Source: Thalassobacillus devorans
Lineage (GTDB): Bacteria; Bacillota; Bacilli; Bacillales; Halobacillaceae
Assembly: GCF_011761345.1 (NCBI RefSeq)
Contig: NZ_JAASRY010000001.1
Coordinates: 558,001 to 622,000, forward strand
Direction of reading: 5' to 3'
Length of the DNA: 64,000 bases
A program made the translations under genes and the position numbers. Positions 43,097 to 51,012 of this stretch are shown here, one piece after another; position 1 is the first letter of the stretch; each line of letters begins with the position of its first letter. Under the pieces are notes generated by a model. That model was not told the DNA's origin. It saw only the letters and a list, made by a program, of their open reading frames with translations, and ran no database searches.

Positions 43097-43137
43097 ATAA
43101 AAATAGAACTTCCATTAATTTGGAAGTTCTATTTTTC
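43097..43137 (-). terminator. Terminator of alaR-alaT
   Basis: AAAAATAGAACTTCCA and TGGAAGTTCTATTTTT pair perfectly around TTAATT, flanked by A and T tracts. Confidence 0.92.
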
Positions 43138-43168
43138 TGCCTAATAGATAGGGGGACATTCACCTTAT

Positions 43169-44362
43169 TTAATTGGAAGCTTCCGCATGCACAGGTGCTT
43201 TTTCCAGACGCTTCGTGACAAAGCGTTTCATCCGTTCCATCGCTTCGTCGAGCTGCTTAAGCGACGTAGCGTAGGAACAGCGGATGTAGCCTTCGCCGTT
43301 GGCTCCGAATACATCACCTGGAACGACGGCGACTTGTTCTTCTTGCAGCAGCTCTTCCGCAAATTCCGCCGAGGTCAGCCCGGTTGCCTGGATGGATGGG
43401 AAGGCGTAGAACGCTCCGCCTGGATTCGGGCAATCGAGCCCGATTTCATTCAGGCTGCTGACGATGAAATTCCTTCGCTGTTTATAGCTGTCGACCATGT
43501 CCTGGAGGCTCTGCCGTCCATTTTTCAATGCTTCTAAGGCAGCGTGCTGTGCCATCGTTGGAGCGCACATCATCGTGTACTGGTGGATTTTTACCATGGC
43601 AGAAATGAGTTCCGCTGGGCCGGTCGCATACCCGAGCCGCCAGCCGGTCATGGCGAATGCTTTTGAAAAACCGCTGATCAAAATCGTCCGCTCTTTCATC
43701 CGCGCGATGGAAGGAAAGCTCGTGTAGTTCTCGTCATAAGTAAGTTCAGCATAGATTTCATCGGACAAAACGATCAGGTCGTGCTTTTCAATCACTGCCG
43801 CCAGGGGCTCCAGTTCATCTTTTGTTAAAAAGGTCCCGGTCGGATTGTTCGGATTGCACAGCATGATCGCTTTCGTATTCGGTGTAATCGCTTCTTCAAT
43901 CTGTTCCGGCTTCAGCTTGAATGCATCTTCGGCTTTCGTCTGGATCGTGACGGGTGTGCCACCGGCTAATGAGATGGCCGGGACATAGGCGACGAAACTC
44001 GGTTCGACGACAATGACCTCGTCTCCTGGATTGACAATCGTCCGAAGCGCAAGATCGATCGCCTGGCTTGCGCCGACAGTGACAATCACCTGGTCGTCTG
44101 GTTGATAATCAAGAGCATAATGCTTCTGTAAATAGCCGCTGATTTGCTCGCGCAGCTCGATCATGCCGGCGTTTTCGGTATAGGAGGTGTAGCCCTGCTC
44201 CAGGGCATGAAAGCTTTGCTCGATAAACGTCCAGGGCGTGACAAAATCGGGCTCGCCGACACCGAGGGAGATGACGTCATCCATCTGGGCTGCTAAATCA
44301 AAGAATTTCCGGATGCCGGATGGTTTCAGGTCTGCTACTTGCTTGGATAAATATTGATTCAT
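43169..44362 (-). CDS. alaT: Class I/II aminotransferase (alanine transaminase type)
   Basis: 397 residues; the ATG overlaps the alaR stop by 4 bp (ATGA). Class I aminotransferases use PLP on a Lys, here in LISGFSKAFAMTGWRLGYA. Other marks are VISLGVGEPDFVTPW near 30, CNPNNPTGTF and DEIYAELTYDE. B. subtilis YugH was renamed AlaT as the alanine transaminase and lies with yugG (alaR); the same order here supports the name. It would make alanine from pyruvate and glutamate. Confidence 0.9.
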   Translation of the reverse strand: MNQYLSKQVADLKPSGIRKFFDLAAQMDDVISLGVGEPDFVTPWTFIEQSFHALEQGYTSYTENAGMIELREQISGYLQKHYALDYQPDDQVIVTVGASQAIDLALRTIVNPGDEVIVVEPSFVAYVPAISLAGGTPVTIQTKAEDAFKLKPEQIEEAITPNTKAIMLCNPNNPTGTFLTKDELEPLAAVIEKHDLIVLSDEIYAELTYDENYTSFPSIARMKERTILISGFSKAFAMTGWRLGYATGPAELISAMVKIHQYTMMCAPTMAQHAALEALKNGRQSLQDMVDSYKQRRNFIVSSLNEIGLDCPNPGGAFYAFPSIQATGLTSAEFAEELLQEEQVAVVPGDVFGANGEGYIRCSYATSLKQLDEAMERMKRFVTKRLEKAPVHAEASN

Positions 44363-44856
44363 GGTGATACCACAATTCTTTTATCGTCATCATCTTCATC
44401 CTCGAGAATGATGCCGTCATGCTTGTATTTTTTCAAAACAAAATGGGTGGTCGTGGATAGTACGGATTCGAGTGTGGACAGTTTTTCCGAAATGAAGCGC
44501 CCGATTTCCATCATCGTGTTTCCCCGCACCGAAACAGAGAGGTCATAAGCTCCTGACATCAGGTAGACGGCTTTTACTTCGGGAAAACGGTAGATGCGTT
44601 CCGCAACTTTATCGAAACCTACCCCGCGGGCAGGGGTCACTTTGACATCGACCATCGCTGTCACTTCTTCTTCATTGGCGACTTTTGCCCAGTCAATGAG
44701 CGTCGAATAGCCGAGAATGGCTTTCTTTTCTTCCAGATGTGCGATCATTTCTTCGATTTCTGCTGGCTTCTTGCCCATAAGTTTTGCAAGTTTATCCACG
44801 CTTAAGTTGGCATTCTTTTCGATTAACTTTAGTAATTCTACTTCATGTTCCATCAT
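44359..44856 (-). CDS. alaR: Lrp/AsnC family regulator
   Basis: 165 residues. The N-terminal winged helix (EVELLKLIEKNANLSVDKLA, then IEEMIAHLEEKKAILGYSTL) is joined to a RAM ligand-binding domain (AMVDVKVTPARGVGFDKVAE, LMSGAYDLSVSVRG). It is coupled to alaT by a 4-bp overlap, matching yugG-yugH of B. subtilis, where AlaR is needed for alaT expression. Alanine is a plausible effector. Confidence 0.9.
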   Translation of the reverse strand: MMEHEVELLKLIEKNANLSVDKLAKLMGKKPAEIEEMIAHLEEKKAILGYSTLIDWAKVANEEEVTAMVDVKVTPARGVGFDKVAERIYRFPEVKAVYLMSGAYDLSVSVRGNTMMEIGRFISEKLSTLESVLSTTTHFVLKKYKHDGIILEDEDDDDKRIVVSP

Positions 44857-44983
44857 TGGGGTCCCTCACTTTTCAAAGATACGTATGCTTAATTCTATCA
44901 AAATTTTCTGTTAACTCAAATGTTTTCCTTAATGATTAAGGAGAAGGGGGCCTGCTTGATGTCCAGGCACCCCAGGTTCAAGT

Positions 44984-45150
44984 TGTCTCATAAACGCTCT
45001 TGGTGTCTCTTTAATTTTTGATTTTGTCTAATATAATTCCGAATTTGTCTCATAAAAATTCAAAATTGTCTCCCTTACGGGCAAGCATGTCTCAAATCCG
45101 GCAGGTGTTGTCTCATATACAGACAAATTGTCTATCTTATGCTCACGGAC
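44984..45150 (+). repeat. 21-bp periodic array C (TGTCTCATA type)
   Basis: Eight units begin TGTCT at 44984, 45004, 45025, 45046, 45067, 45088, 45109 and 45130: one gap of 20, then six of exactly 21 bp. The first six to nine bases are conserved (TGTCTCATA), the rest vary. The period equals that of the A arrays but the core is different. It fills most of the 304-bp gap between alaR and the lipoprotein gene. Confidence 0.9.
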
Positions 45151-45160
45151 CCGCCCCTGC

Positions 45161-46264
45161 CTATTGGTAGTTGACGATGGCCGGACTTGGATCGAGTTTG
45201 ACGACGTCTTCCGGGTTCATGACTGGTTCATCTTTGTTGTAAAAAATCTTGAAGCCGCCATACTGGGACGTGTCGTCACGGACAAACTTCCGGTACAAGG
45301 TCTGCTTGTCCGTGGAATTGCCCCAGCCATCAAAGTTCAGCGCAACTTGTACATTGTCGGTCGGCTGGACGGCGTCTTTATTTGTCAGGACGCCATCGGT
45401 GAACTGGTGGAGGAGGACGAATTTATCCGGCAGGTTATTTTCCTCGACGATTTTGGATAAATACTCCACGGCTTCCTGGACTTCTTCACCGTCGACCTGG
45501 CCGAGGTCTTCGCCTGGTACCTGGTCTTCCCCGACACGGAATTCCGTATCGATGGCGAGATGGACATGCGGCTCTTTCAGGTACTTTTCAATCAGTTTTA
45601 CCTGGTTCATGACAGAGTCGGTGCCGAGCTGGATGTCGAGCAGAAGCAGGGCGTCGTTTTCTTTGGCGAGTTTTGAGTATTTCTCAATTTCTTCTTCCGG
45701 CGTCATCCGGTAGTACTTGCCTTCCGGACCGGGTTCTCGTTGGGCTGCCGTAGTAATCAGTTCAATTGTCGGGATGGCCGGCCGCTCTGGGTCAGCATCA
45801 GAATAGGCCTGGGTTTGTTCTTTCAACTTCTTCATAAACTCCTCTGGTTCCATTTCTCCGAGGATGCCCATATTTTCCGAGTTAGGATGCCCGTAAAAAG
45901 CGACGAGCCGGTTGTTTTTCAACGGACCATCTGTATTATCCTCTGCATCTTTTACCAGCATATCACCTGCTGGAACGGCTCGTTTCGGATTATCAACGCC
46001 GTATCGCTGGGATTCCGGCATGTTCGCCAGCTCGTCTTCCGATAGTTTTTCTTTCAAGGGCTTGGCGTCTTCAGAAGGTTCCAGCGCTTCATAAGGCTGG
46101 GAAGGTTCTTGTTCTTTTTCCTCAGACTCCTCTGGCTTTTCCTCTTGTTCTGATTCTTTCGTGTTATTTTCCTCTTCTTCTGCATCCTGCGAGGTTGAAT
46201 CCGTGCAGGCAGCGAGAAGCAGGGTTGTAGTGAAGATCGTTAATAAGAAAGCTAATCGTTTCAA
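45161..46264 (-). CDS. Lipoprotein of unknown family
   Basis: 367 residues from the TTG at 46264, preferred because AAGGA lies nine bases upstream; an upstream GTG at 46273 overlaps that site. A lipobox (LLLAACTD) gives Cys near residue 20, followed by a very acidic linker and a globular domain (about 90-367) with VAFYGHPNSENMGILGE, LLLLDIQLGTDSVMNQ, VHLAIDTEFRV and FVLLHQFTDGVLTN. Strand-helix spacing resembles TIM-barrel glycosidase-like proteins, but no catalytic pair is certain. Membrane-anchored on the outside. Confidence 0.8.
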   Translation of the reverse strand: MKRLAFLLTIFTTTLLLAACTDSTSQDAEEEENNTKESEQEEKPEESEEKEQEPSQPYEALEPSEDAKPLKEKLSEDELANMPESQRYGVDNPKRAVPAGDMLVKDAEDNTDGPLKNNRLVAFYGHPNSENMGILGEMEPEEFMKKLKEQTQAYSDADPERPAIPTIELITTAAQREPGPEGKYYRMTPEEEIEKYSKLAKENDALLLLDIQLGTDSVMNQVKLIEKYLKEPHVHLAIDTEFRVGEDQVPGEDLGQVDGEEVQEAVEYLSKIVEENNLPDKFVLLHQFTDGVLTNKDAVQPTDNVQVALNFDGWGNSTDKQTLYRKFVRDDTSQYGGFKIFYNKDEPVMNPEDVVKLDPSPAIVNYQ

Positions 46265-46454
46265 GGTGTTCACATCCTTATTTTCATGGTAATAATGAGA
46301 AAAGCAGCCTGTATTTTAACATATTGTACCGGCTTCAGGCAGGATTTAATGATTTTGAAATCAAATTATTAAGACAAGGCAACTTTCCTTTCGTTACAAT
46401 GAGGGTATACCCTAATTTTTCCGAATAAAGCCTAAATATAAGAAGGAGATTATG

Positions 46455-47138
46455 ATGAATCCAAATAAACCGTTAACTTTTGAAAAGTCAGAGATAGAGG
46501 CGTTGACAGCCCGGGATCCGGCTATGAGAAAACTGGTTGCACTTATCGGGAACATTTCCATGACGAAACGAGAGGACCATTTTCAAAGTCTGGTCCGGTC
46601 GTGCATCGGCCAGCAGCTTTCCGTAAAGGCGGCACAGACGATCTATACCAGGTTTAAGGAACTGGTAGGGGAAATAACGCCGGAAGCAATCCTGCAATTT
46701 TCCGATGAAGAGCTGAGAAGTGTCGGTCTTTCCAAGCAAAAAATTGTTTACTTAAGGGACCTCAGTGAAAAAGTACAGACGAAAGAGGTCGATCTTGATC
46801 AACTCGAAACAATGAATAACGATGATATTAGAAAAGTGCTGACCAGTGTCAAAGGCATCGGTCCGTGGACGGCTGAGATGTTTTTGATTTTTTCGCTGGG
46901 GCGGACGGATGTTTTGCCAGTGGGGGACCTGGGAATTCAACGCGCCTGCCAGTGGCTGTATGGGAAGGAGCGGGCTTCCAATGGTAAAAAGCTCATCCAG
47001 AGCAATGCAGAAAAATGGCATCCCCATTTTACGGCCGCTTCGCTATATCTTTGGGAAGCGATCAATCGAGGTTTGGTAGCTGAGTACACTAGTCTCGATG
47101 AAGCCTGGACACAGCTGAATCACGAAGAAAAGCCATGA
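46455..47138 (+). CDS. AlkA-type DNA-3-methyladenine glycosylase (HhH-GPD)
   Basis: 227 residues; ATG at 46455 (or the adjacent ATG at 46452) behind AAGGAG. HhH-GPD enzymes excise alkylated bases. The region SLVRSCIGQQLSVKAAQTIY, the hairpin LTSVKGIGPWTAEMFLIFSL and catalytic Asp in LPVGDLGIQRACQW are intact. It is near B. subtilis YfjP. The protein lacks the N-terminal domain of E. coli AlkA, as is usual for this short branch. A terminator overlaps its stop. Confidence 0.92.
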   Translation: MNPNKPLTFEKSEIEALTARDPAMRKLVALIGNISMTKREDHFQSLVRSCIGQQLSVKAAQTIYTRFKELVGEITPEAILQFSDEELRSVGLSKQKIVYLRDLSEKVQTKEVDLDQLETMNNDDIRKVLTSVKGIGPWTAEMFLIFSLGRTDVLPVGDLGIQRACQWLYGKERASNGKKLIQSNAEKWHPHFTAASLYLWEAINRGLVAEYTSLDEAWTQLNHEEKP

Positions 47139-47168
47139 ACCGGTAATGACCCGGTCCATGGCTTTTTT
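47128..47168 (+). terminator. Terminator overlapping glycosylase stop
   Basis: AAAAGCCATG and CATGGCTTTTTT form the outer stem, with inner CCGG/CCGG. The stop codon is inside the stem. Confidence 0.85.
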
Positions 47169-47182
47169 GCTTTTTAAAATGA

Positions 47183-47713
47183 TTAATCTTCTACAACAAA
47201 TTCAAAGTTGCCTTCGAATTTAACATCTTTCCCAAGCAGGACGCCGCCTGTTTCGATTGCTGCATTCCAAGTCATGCCGTAAGCTTCGCGATTCACCTTA
47301 CCGGTTACGTCGAAGCCTGCAATCGTACTGCCATCCATTGGGCTTTTGGAAACGCCATTGTATTCGACGGTGAATGTTTCTTCGCGGGTGACGTCTTTGA
47401 TGGTGAAGTCACCAGTCACTTCGTACTCCTCATCGGATACCTTTTTGATGGACTTGCTTTCGAACACCATGTTCGGATATTTTTCTGCTTCGAAAAAGTC
47501 ACCGGAGCGAAGGTGGCCATCGCGGTCTTCGTTCCCTGTATCAATGGAAGTGACAGGAATGGTTACAGTCACTTTTGCCTGGTCCAGGTTATCGAGCTCC
47601 CCGTTGAAATCAACGTTGAAGTCTGTGAATTCCCCTTTTGCCTTTGATACCATCATGTGTTTGATTTGAAAATTCAAGCTGCTGTGCACGGTGTCTAATT
47701 TTAATGTAGCCAT
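47183..47713 (-). CDS. YceI family lipocalin-like protein
   Basis: 176 residues, ATG behind AGGAGG. YceI proteins are eight-stranded barrels that bind long polyprenoid or amphiphilic molecules. The whole length matches: LDTVHSSLNFQIKHMMVSKA, VTIPVTSIDTGNEDRDGHLR, DFFEAEKYPNMVFESKSI and NREAYGMTWNAAIETGG. No signal peptide is present, typical of the cytosolic Gram-positive forms. Monocistronic; role unknown. Confidence 0.93.
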   Translation of the reverse strand: MATLKLDTVHSSLNFQIKHMMVSKAKGEFTDFNVDFNGELDNLDQAKVTVTIPVTSIDTGNEDRDGHLRSGDFFEAEKYPNMVFESKSIKKVSDEEYEVTGDFTIKDVTREETFTVEYNGVSKSPMDGSTIAGFDVTGKVNREAYGMTWNAAIETGGVLLGKDVKFEGNFEFVVED

Positions 47714-47880
47714 TAATAATTCCTCCTGAATCGATAATTTTTATCTCGAATTAAAGATACTATAAATTTATCTCAAAGTCAAGATGTTTTTGTTTAAAAT
47801 AATTAATATTACGGTTTATAAGAAGTTCGGTCGAATATAAAGGCACCGTAACCTGGTGCCTTTCTAGATTAAATATGTAG

Positions 47881-47924
47881 AAAAACCGGACTTCGCCACC
47901 AGTAACTGGCGAAGTCCGGTTTTT
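47881..47924. terminator. Strong bidirectional terminator
   Basis: AAAAACCGGACTTCGCCA (47881-47898) and TGGCGAAGTCCGGTTTTT (47907-47924) pair perfectly over 18 bp. It lies 84 bp downstream of the YjcZ-type gene and 170 bp upstream of YceI on the minus strand. It may end the YjcZ transcript. Confidence 0.85.
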
Positions 47925-48007
47925 TTCAGTTAGATGTTTGTCGACGCTTTGCTGGCTGGCAAGGTGCCTGGTTTCAGACAGGAGGCAAGCGGCAGCCCAA
48001 CTCAATT

Positions 48008-48100
48008 TTAATAGTAGAAAGTTGCTCCTACGATGATTAGCAGGATGAACAAAACGACGATCAATACGAATGTGTCACCATAACCGCGTCCGTAACCCAT
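48008..48100 (-). CDS. YjcZ family sporulation peptide, 30 residues
   Basis: An ATG behind AGGAGTG gives a 30-residue peptide: a Gly/Tyr-rich N-terminus (MGYGRGYGD) followed by a single TM helix (TFVLIVVLFILLIIVGATFY). This is the pattern of YjcZ/SscA-type small sporulation proteins of Bacillus. SscA is involved in spore assembly and germination; whether this one is, is an inference from family. Confirms a sporulating host. Confidence 0.88.
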   Translation of the reverse strand: MGYGRGYGDTFVLIVVLFILLIIVGATFYY

Positions 48101-48332
48101 ATTTCACACTCCTAACTTTAGGTTCTTGAGGTATTTCACTAATACTATATGTATGGAGGCCCTCATTTGGATAGGCGCAAGCCTATATTAGAAGAAATGG
48201 ATGTTTTCATTAATTATGGGTTGATTACATAGTTTTTACACATTTGATCAGGAAGACAGTTAGACAGCCTGCGAAATAAGAATTGAAAGCTGTAATCATT
48301 TTGACATAACGGGGATATTTTCCAACCAAGGG

Positions 48333-48360
48333 TTTACAGGCCGCTCAAACATGATACAAT
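48333..48360 (+). promoter_or_regulatory. Sigma-A promoter of the SurA-N lipoprotein gene
   Basis: TTTACA (48333-48338) and TACAAT (48355-48360), 16 bp apart, 36 bp before the TTG start codon. Confidence 0.6.
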
Positions 48361-48395
48361 GACGGAAACTCTTATTTGGAAAAGGGGAATGGAAA

Positions 48396-49187
48396 TTGAG
48401 TAAAAAATGGATTCTAGGGTTGCTTTTTGCAGCATTATTAGCATTGGCTGCATGTGGCAACGATGAAGAAGCAAAAAAAGAAGGACAAGATAAAGACCAA
48501 AAGCAGGAACAAAAAGCAGAAGAAGGTCAAGAAGGTCAAGAAGGTGGAGAAGGCGAGCAAGCGAAAATGCCTGAACCGGACCTCAAAGATACACCTGAGG
48601 TCGTAGCAGAAGTCAATGGAGAAGAAATTAAGAAGGAAGAATTCGAGAGCGCTTATAAGCAGCAGTTCCAGCAGGCTGCCATGCAGGCGCAAATGTCAGG
48701 CCAGGAGCTCGACCAGGATCAACTGAAACAACAAATGGTAGAAAGCCTTGTCGGTCAGGAATTGCTGATCCAGGAAGCGAACAACCGAGGTTATGAAGCA
48801 ACACAGGAAGAAAAGGACAAAATTCTGGAAGATCTGGCCGAGCAGAACCAGCTTGGATCGAAAGATGAATTCATGGCTGCCCTGGAAGAACAAGGCATGA
48901 GTAAAGAAGAAATTGATTCTCAACTGGAATTGCAAGTGAAGATGGATCAATTGATCGAAGAAGAAGCTGGCGACCTTGAACCATCCGAGGAAGAATTGAA
49001 ACAAGCCTATGAACAAATGAAAGCCCAGCAGGAACAAATGGGCGGTGAAGGCCAAGGCGAAGTACCACCTTATGAAGAAATGAAGCCTCAGCTTGAAGAA
49101 CAAGTCAAGATGCAGAAAGAAGGCGAAGAGGCTCAGAAGCTGATGAAAAGTCTTCGAGAAGAGGCCGATGTGAAAGTTCATATTTAA
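48396..49187 (+). CDS. SurA-N domain lipoprotein (PrsA-like, no PPIase domain)
   Basis: 263 residues from a TTG start behind AAAAGGGG. A signal peptide ends in the lipobox ALAAC (Cys20), then comes a Lys/Glu/Gln-rich linker (about 21-65) and a SurA/PrsA-type chaperone domain: PEVVAEVNGEEIKKEEFESA near 68, VESLVGQELLIQEANNRGYE near 110 and a helical rest with QLEEQVKMQKEG. The parvulin domain usual in PrsA is not present; the protein ends at the second SurA helix pair (REEADVKVHI). It probably acts outside as a lipid-anchored folding factor. Confidence 0.88.
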   Translation: MSKKWILGLLFAALLALAACGNDEEAKKEGQDKDQKQEQKAEEGQEGQEGGEGEQAKMPEPDLKDTPEVVAEVNGEEIKKEEFESAYKQQFQQAAMQAQMSGQELDQDQLKQQMVESLVGQELLIQEANNRGYEATQEEKDKILEDLAEQNQLGSKDEFMAALEEQGMSKEEIDSQLELQVKMDQLIEEEAGDLEPSEEELKQAYEQMKAQQEQMGGEGQGEVPPYEEMKPQLEEQVKMQKEGEEAQKLMKSLREEADVKVHI

Positions 49188-49192
49188 GCTGA

Positions 49193-49226
49193 AAAGAAGC
49201 CAGGTCCTGATGGGACCTGGCTTTTG
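49193..49226 (+). terminator. Rho-independent terminator
   Basis: AAGCCAGGTCC and GGACCTGGCTT pair around TGATG, then TTG. Confidence 0.87.
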
Positions 49227-49346
49227 TTATCTGTTTTTTTGAAAGAGGTCGATAAACGCATGGTACATTTCAATTCCCTGAAAAGAAAACAAGGATACTG
49301 CTGTTAATGAAAACGCTGCGATCATGATCATTCGAAACCATATCAT
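49227..49346 (-). CDS. Small membrane peptide, 39 residues
   Basis: An ATG nine bases after AAAGGAGG gives a 39-residue peptide with one TM helix (MIWFRMIMIAAFSLTAVSLF) and a polar end (YHAFIDLFQKNR). Ribosome site and hydrophobic pattern support coding. Not recognised. It follows, on the same strand, the 100-residue membrane protein by about 40 bp, so the two may be cotranscribed. Confidence 0.6.
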   Translation of the reverse strand: MIWFRMIMIAAFSLTAVSLFSFQGIEMYHAFIDLFQKNR

Positions 49347-49388
49347 CTGCATTCTCCTCCTTTGATAAAAATAGTAGCTGTTTTTTTA

Positions 49389-49691
49389 TCAAAGGCGTAC
49401 AATCACATAATTCGACTGATAAAAGATGGTAACAAGGAAAACTTTTGGGATGTAGGCTGTAGGAAACTGGTTGGTACACCAGGTCACAAGCAGCAGACTG
49501 ATGCTGACAATGATCGTTCCTGGCAATAAGCCAATCTTCTTGTCCCCTGGATCACTGCCCCCAGGGGAAGGTTGATCCGTAATTGGGTTATCCGCTACAT
49601 AGTTTTCCGGTGAGGCCAGGCTGTCATTCATGCTTGCCGTAGTCGAACTGATAACTAGGAAAAGCAGGAGAAAAACAAATAATTGTTTCAT
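49389..49691 (-). CDS. Small secreted/membrane protein, 100 residues
   Basis: ATG behind GAGGGTGAGG. It starts with a signal peptide (MKQLFVFLLLFLVISSTTAS), has a Pro/Asp/Gly-rich extracellular middle (ITDQPSPGGSDPGDKK) and one TM helix (LLPGTIIVSISLLLVTW). Not recognised. It could be a small membrane-anchored surface protein; no partner is evident. Confidence 0.6.
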   Translation of the reverse strand: MKQLFVFLLLFLVISSTTASMNDSLASPENYVADNPITDQPSPGGSDPGDKKIGLLPGTIIVSISLLLVTWCTNQFPTAYIPKVFLVTIFYQSNYVIVRL

Positions 49692-49852
49692 AGCCTCACC
49701 CTCTCGTTATTGTAGTATTCCAATTTTACACTATGCCAATGTTGTTTTATATAGTAAAAAAATCCTGAAATAATAATGGATGAGCCTATGGTTAGTGCTT
49801 TCCAGGACCTGCGTGGTAGGATAAAACCATCCTGATTAAGAAGGTGATGCGT

Positions 49853-50770
49853 GTGAAGAAGATAGCATTAGGAAACAGTGATTTACAGGTAGGCGAAATT
49901 TCGCTTGGCTGTATGCGGATGAGTGAACTAAGCACCAAGGATGCAGCCCATGTCATTGAAAATGCGATGGAAGCAGGCGTTGATCTGTTCGACCATGCTG
50001 ACATTTATGGGAAAGGAAAGTCGGAAGAAGTTTTCGCCGATGCCATTGGCATGAACGATGATATGCGCGAGCGGATGAAAATCCAGACGAAATGCGGAAT
50101 CCGCAAGGGCTTTTTCGATTTTTCCAAGGAACATATTCTTGAGTCGGTAGAAGCCAGCCTGCGCCGTTTGAAAACAGACTATGTCGACAGTCTGCTGCTG
50201 CATCGTCCGGATACATTGATGGAGCCGGAGGAAGTAGCAGAAGCATTTGCAACATTGAAGGAAAGCGGCAAGGTCCGTTATTTTGGCGTCAGCAATCAGA
50301 ATCCGATGCAAATGGAATTGCTGCGTAAATACCTGAACGACGATTTGATTGTGAACCAGATGCAGCTGAGCCTTGTACATACCCCGATGATTGATTCCGG
50401 CTTTAACGTGAACATGCAAAATGATTCTGCCGTCGTGCGTGACAGCAGTGTACTGGAGTATTGCCGTTTGAACGACATTACCATCCAGGCGTGGTCACCA
50501 TTTCAGCATGGCATGATCGAAGGGCCGTTTATCGGCAACGATGCGTTTCCGAAAGTGAACGCTAAACTGCAGGAACTCGCCGAGGAAAAGGGAGTCACTG
50601 ATTCCGCAATCGCGATTGCCTGGATTTTACGTCATCCCGCTAACATTCAACCGGTCGTTGGCTCGATGAATCCGAAGCGGCTGAACGATATCGCAAAAGC
50701 TTCAGACATCGAATTGACGAGACAGGAGTGGTACGAACTGTACCGTGCAGCAGGCAATGACCTGCCCTAA
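49853..50770 (+). CDS. Aldo/keto reductase
   Basis: 305 residues from the GTG at 49853, six bases after AAGGTG; an upstream GTG at 49844 overlaps that site. It is an NADPH-dependent TIM-barrel reductase of carbonyls (YdhF-like group). Marks are ISLGCMRMSELS, GVDLFDHADIYGKGKSEEVF with catalytic Asp and Tyr, DYVDSLLLHRPD, VRYFGVSNQNPMQM and QPVVGSMNPKRLNDIAKASD at the cofactor end. The physiological substrate is unknown. Confidence 0.92.
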   Translation: MKKIALGNSDLQVGEISLGCMRMSELSTKDAAHVIENAMEAGVDLFDHADIYGKGKSEEVFADAIGMNDDMRERMKIQTKCGIRKGFFDFSKEHILESVEASLRRLKTDYVDSLLLHRPDTLMEPEEVAEAFATLKESGKVRYFGVSNQNPMQMELLRKYLNDDLIVNQMQLSLVHTPMIDSGFNVNMQNDSAVVRDSSVLEYCRLNDITIQAWSPFQHGMIEGPFIGNDAFPKVNAKLQELAEEKGVTDSAIAIAWILRHPANIQPVVGSMNPKRLNDIAKASDIELTRQEWYELYRAAGNDLP

Positions 50771-50780
50771 AAGCAAAGGG

Positions 50781-50818
50781 AATGAACGCAGTCATCAGAT
50801 TGCGTTCATTTTTTATAT
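50781..50818 (+). terminator. Rho-independent terminator
   Basis: AATGAACGCA and TGCGTTCATT pair around GTCATCAGAT, then TTTTTAT. Confidence 0.88.
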
Positions 50819-50869
50819 TTTTTTTGCATCATGTTAAAATGGCACCAATGTTTCAGGAGGTGGAAGCTT

Positions 50870-50977
50870 ATGTTGAGTGATCCGTTTGTGCAATCCGTGT
50901 TAGCGATGGCGGCTATCGTAACGATCCTCTTTGTAATTTTTATTCTCATACTGCTTAAAAGAAGCAAGCAAAAATGA
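50870..50977 (+). CDS. Small membrane peptide, 35 residues
   Basis: An ATG behind AGGAGG gives MLSDPFVQSVLAMAAIV followed by a hydrophobic helix (TILFVIFILILL) and a basic tail (KRSKQK). Typical small single-TM peptide. Not recognised; single gene between a terminator and a convergent gene. Confidence 0.65.
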   Translation: MLSDPFVQSVLAMAAIVTILFVIFILILLKRSKQK

Positions 50978-51012
50978 ACGTTAGCGAAAACTGATTATGA
51001 ACTGCAGGGAAA

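Noticed and set aside
44902-44916. CodY-like box (AATTTTCTGTTAACT) upstream of alaR
   Set aside because: Three mismatches to AATTTTCWGAAAATT in an AT-rich region; too weak without other evidence.
47760-48005. 81-codon minus-strand frame between YceI and the YjcZ peptide
   Set aside because: It runs through the strong 18-bp terminator hairpin and has no ribosome site; a shadow frame.
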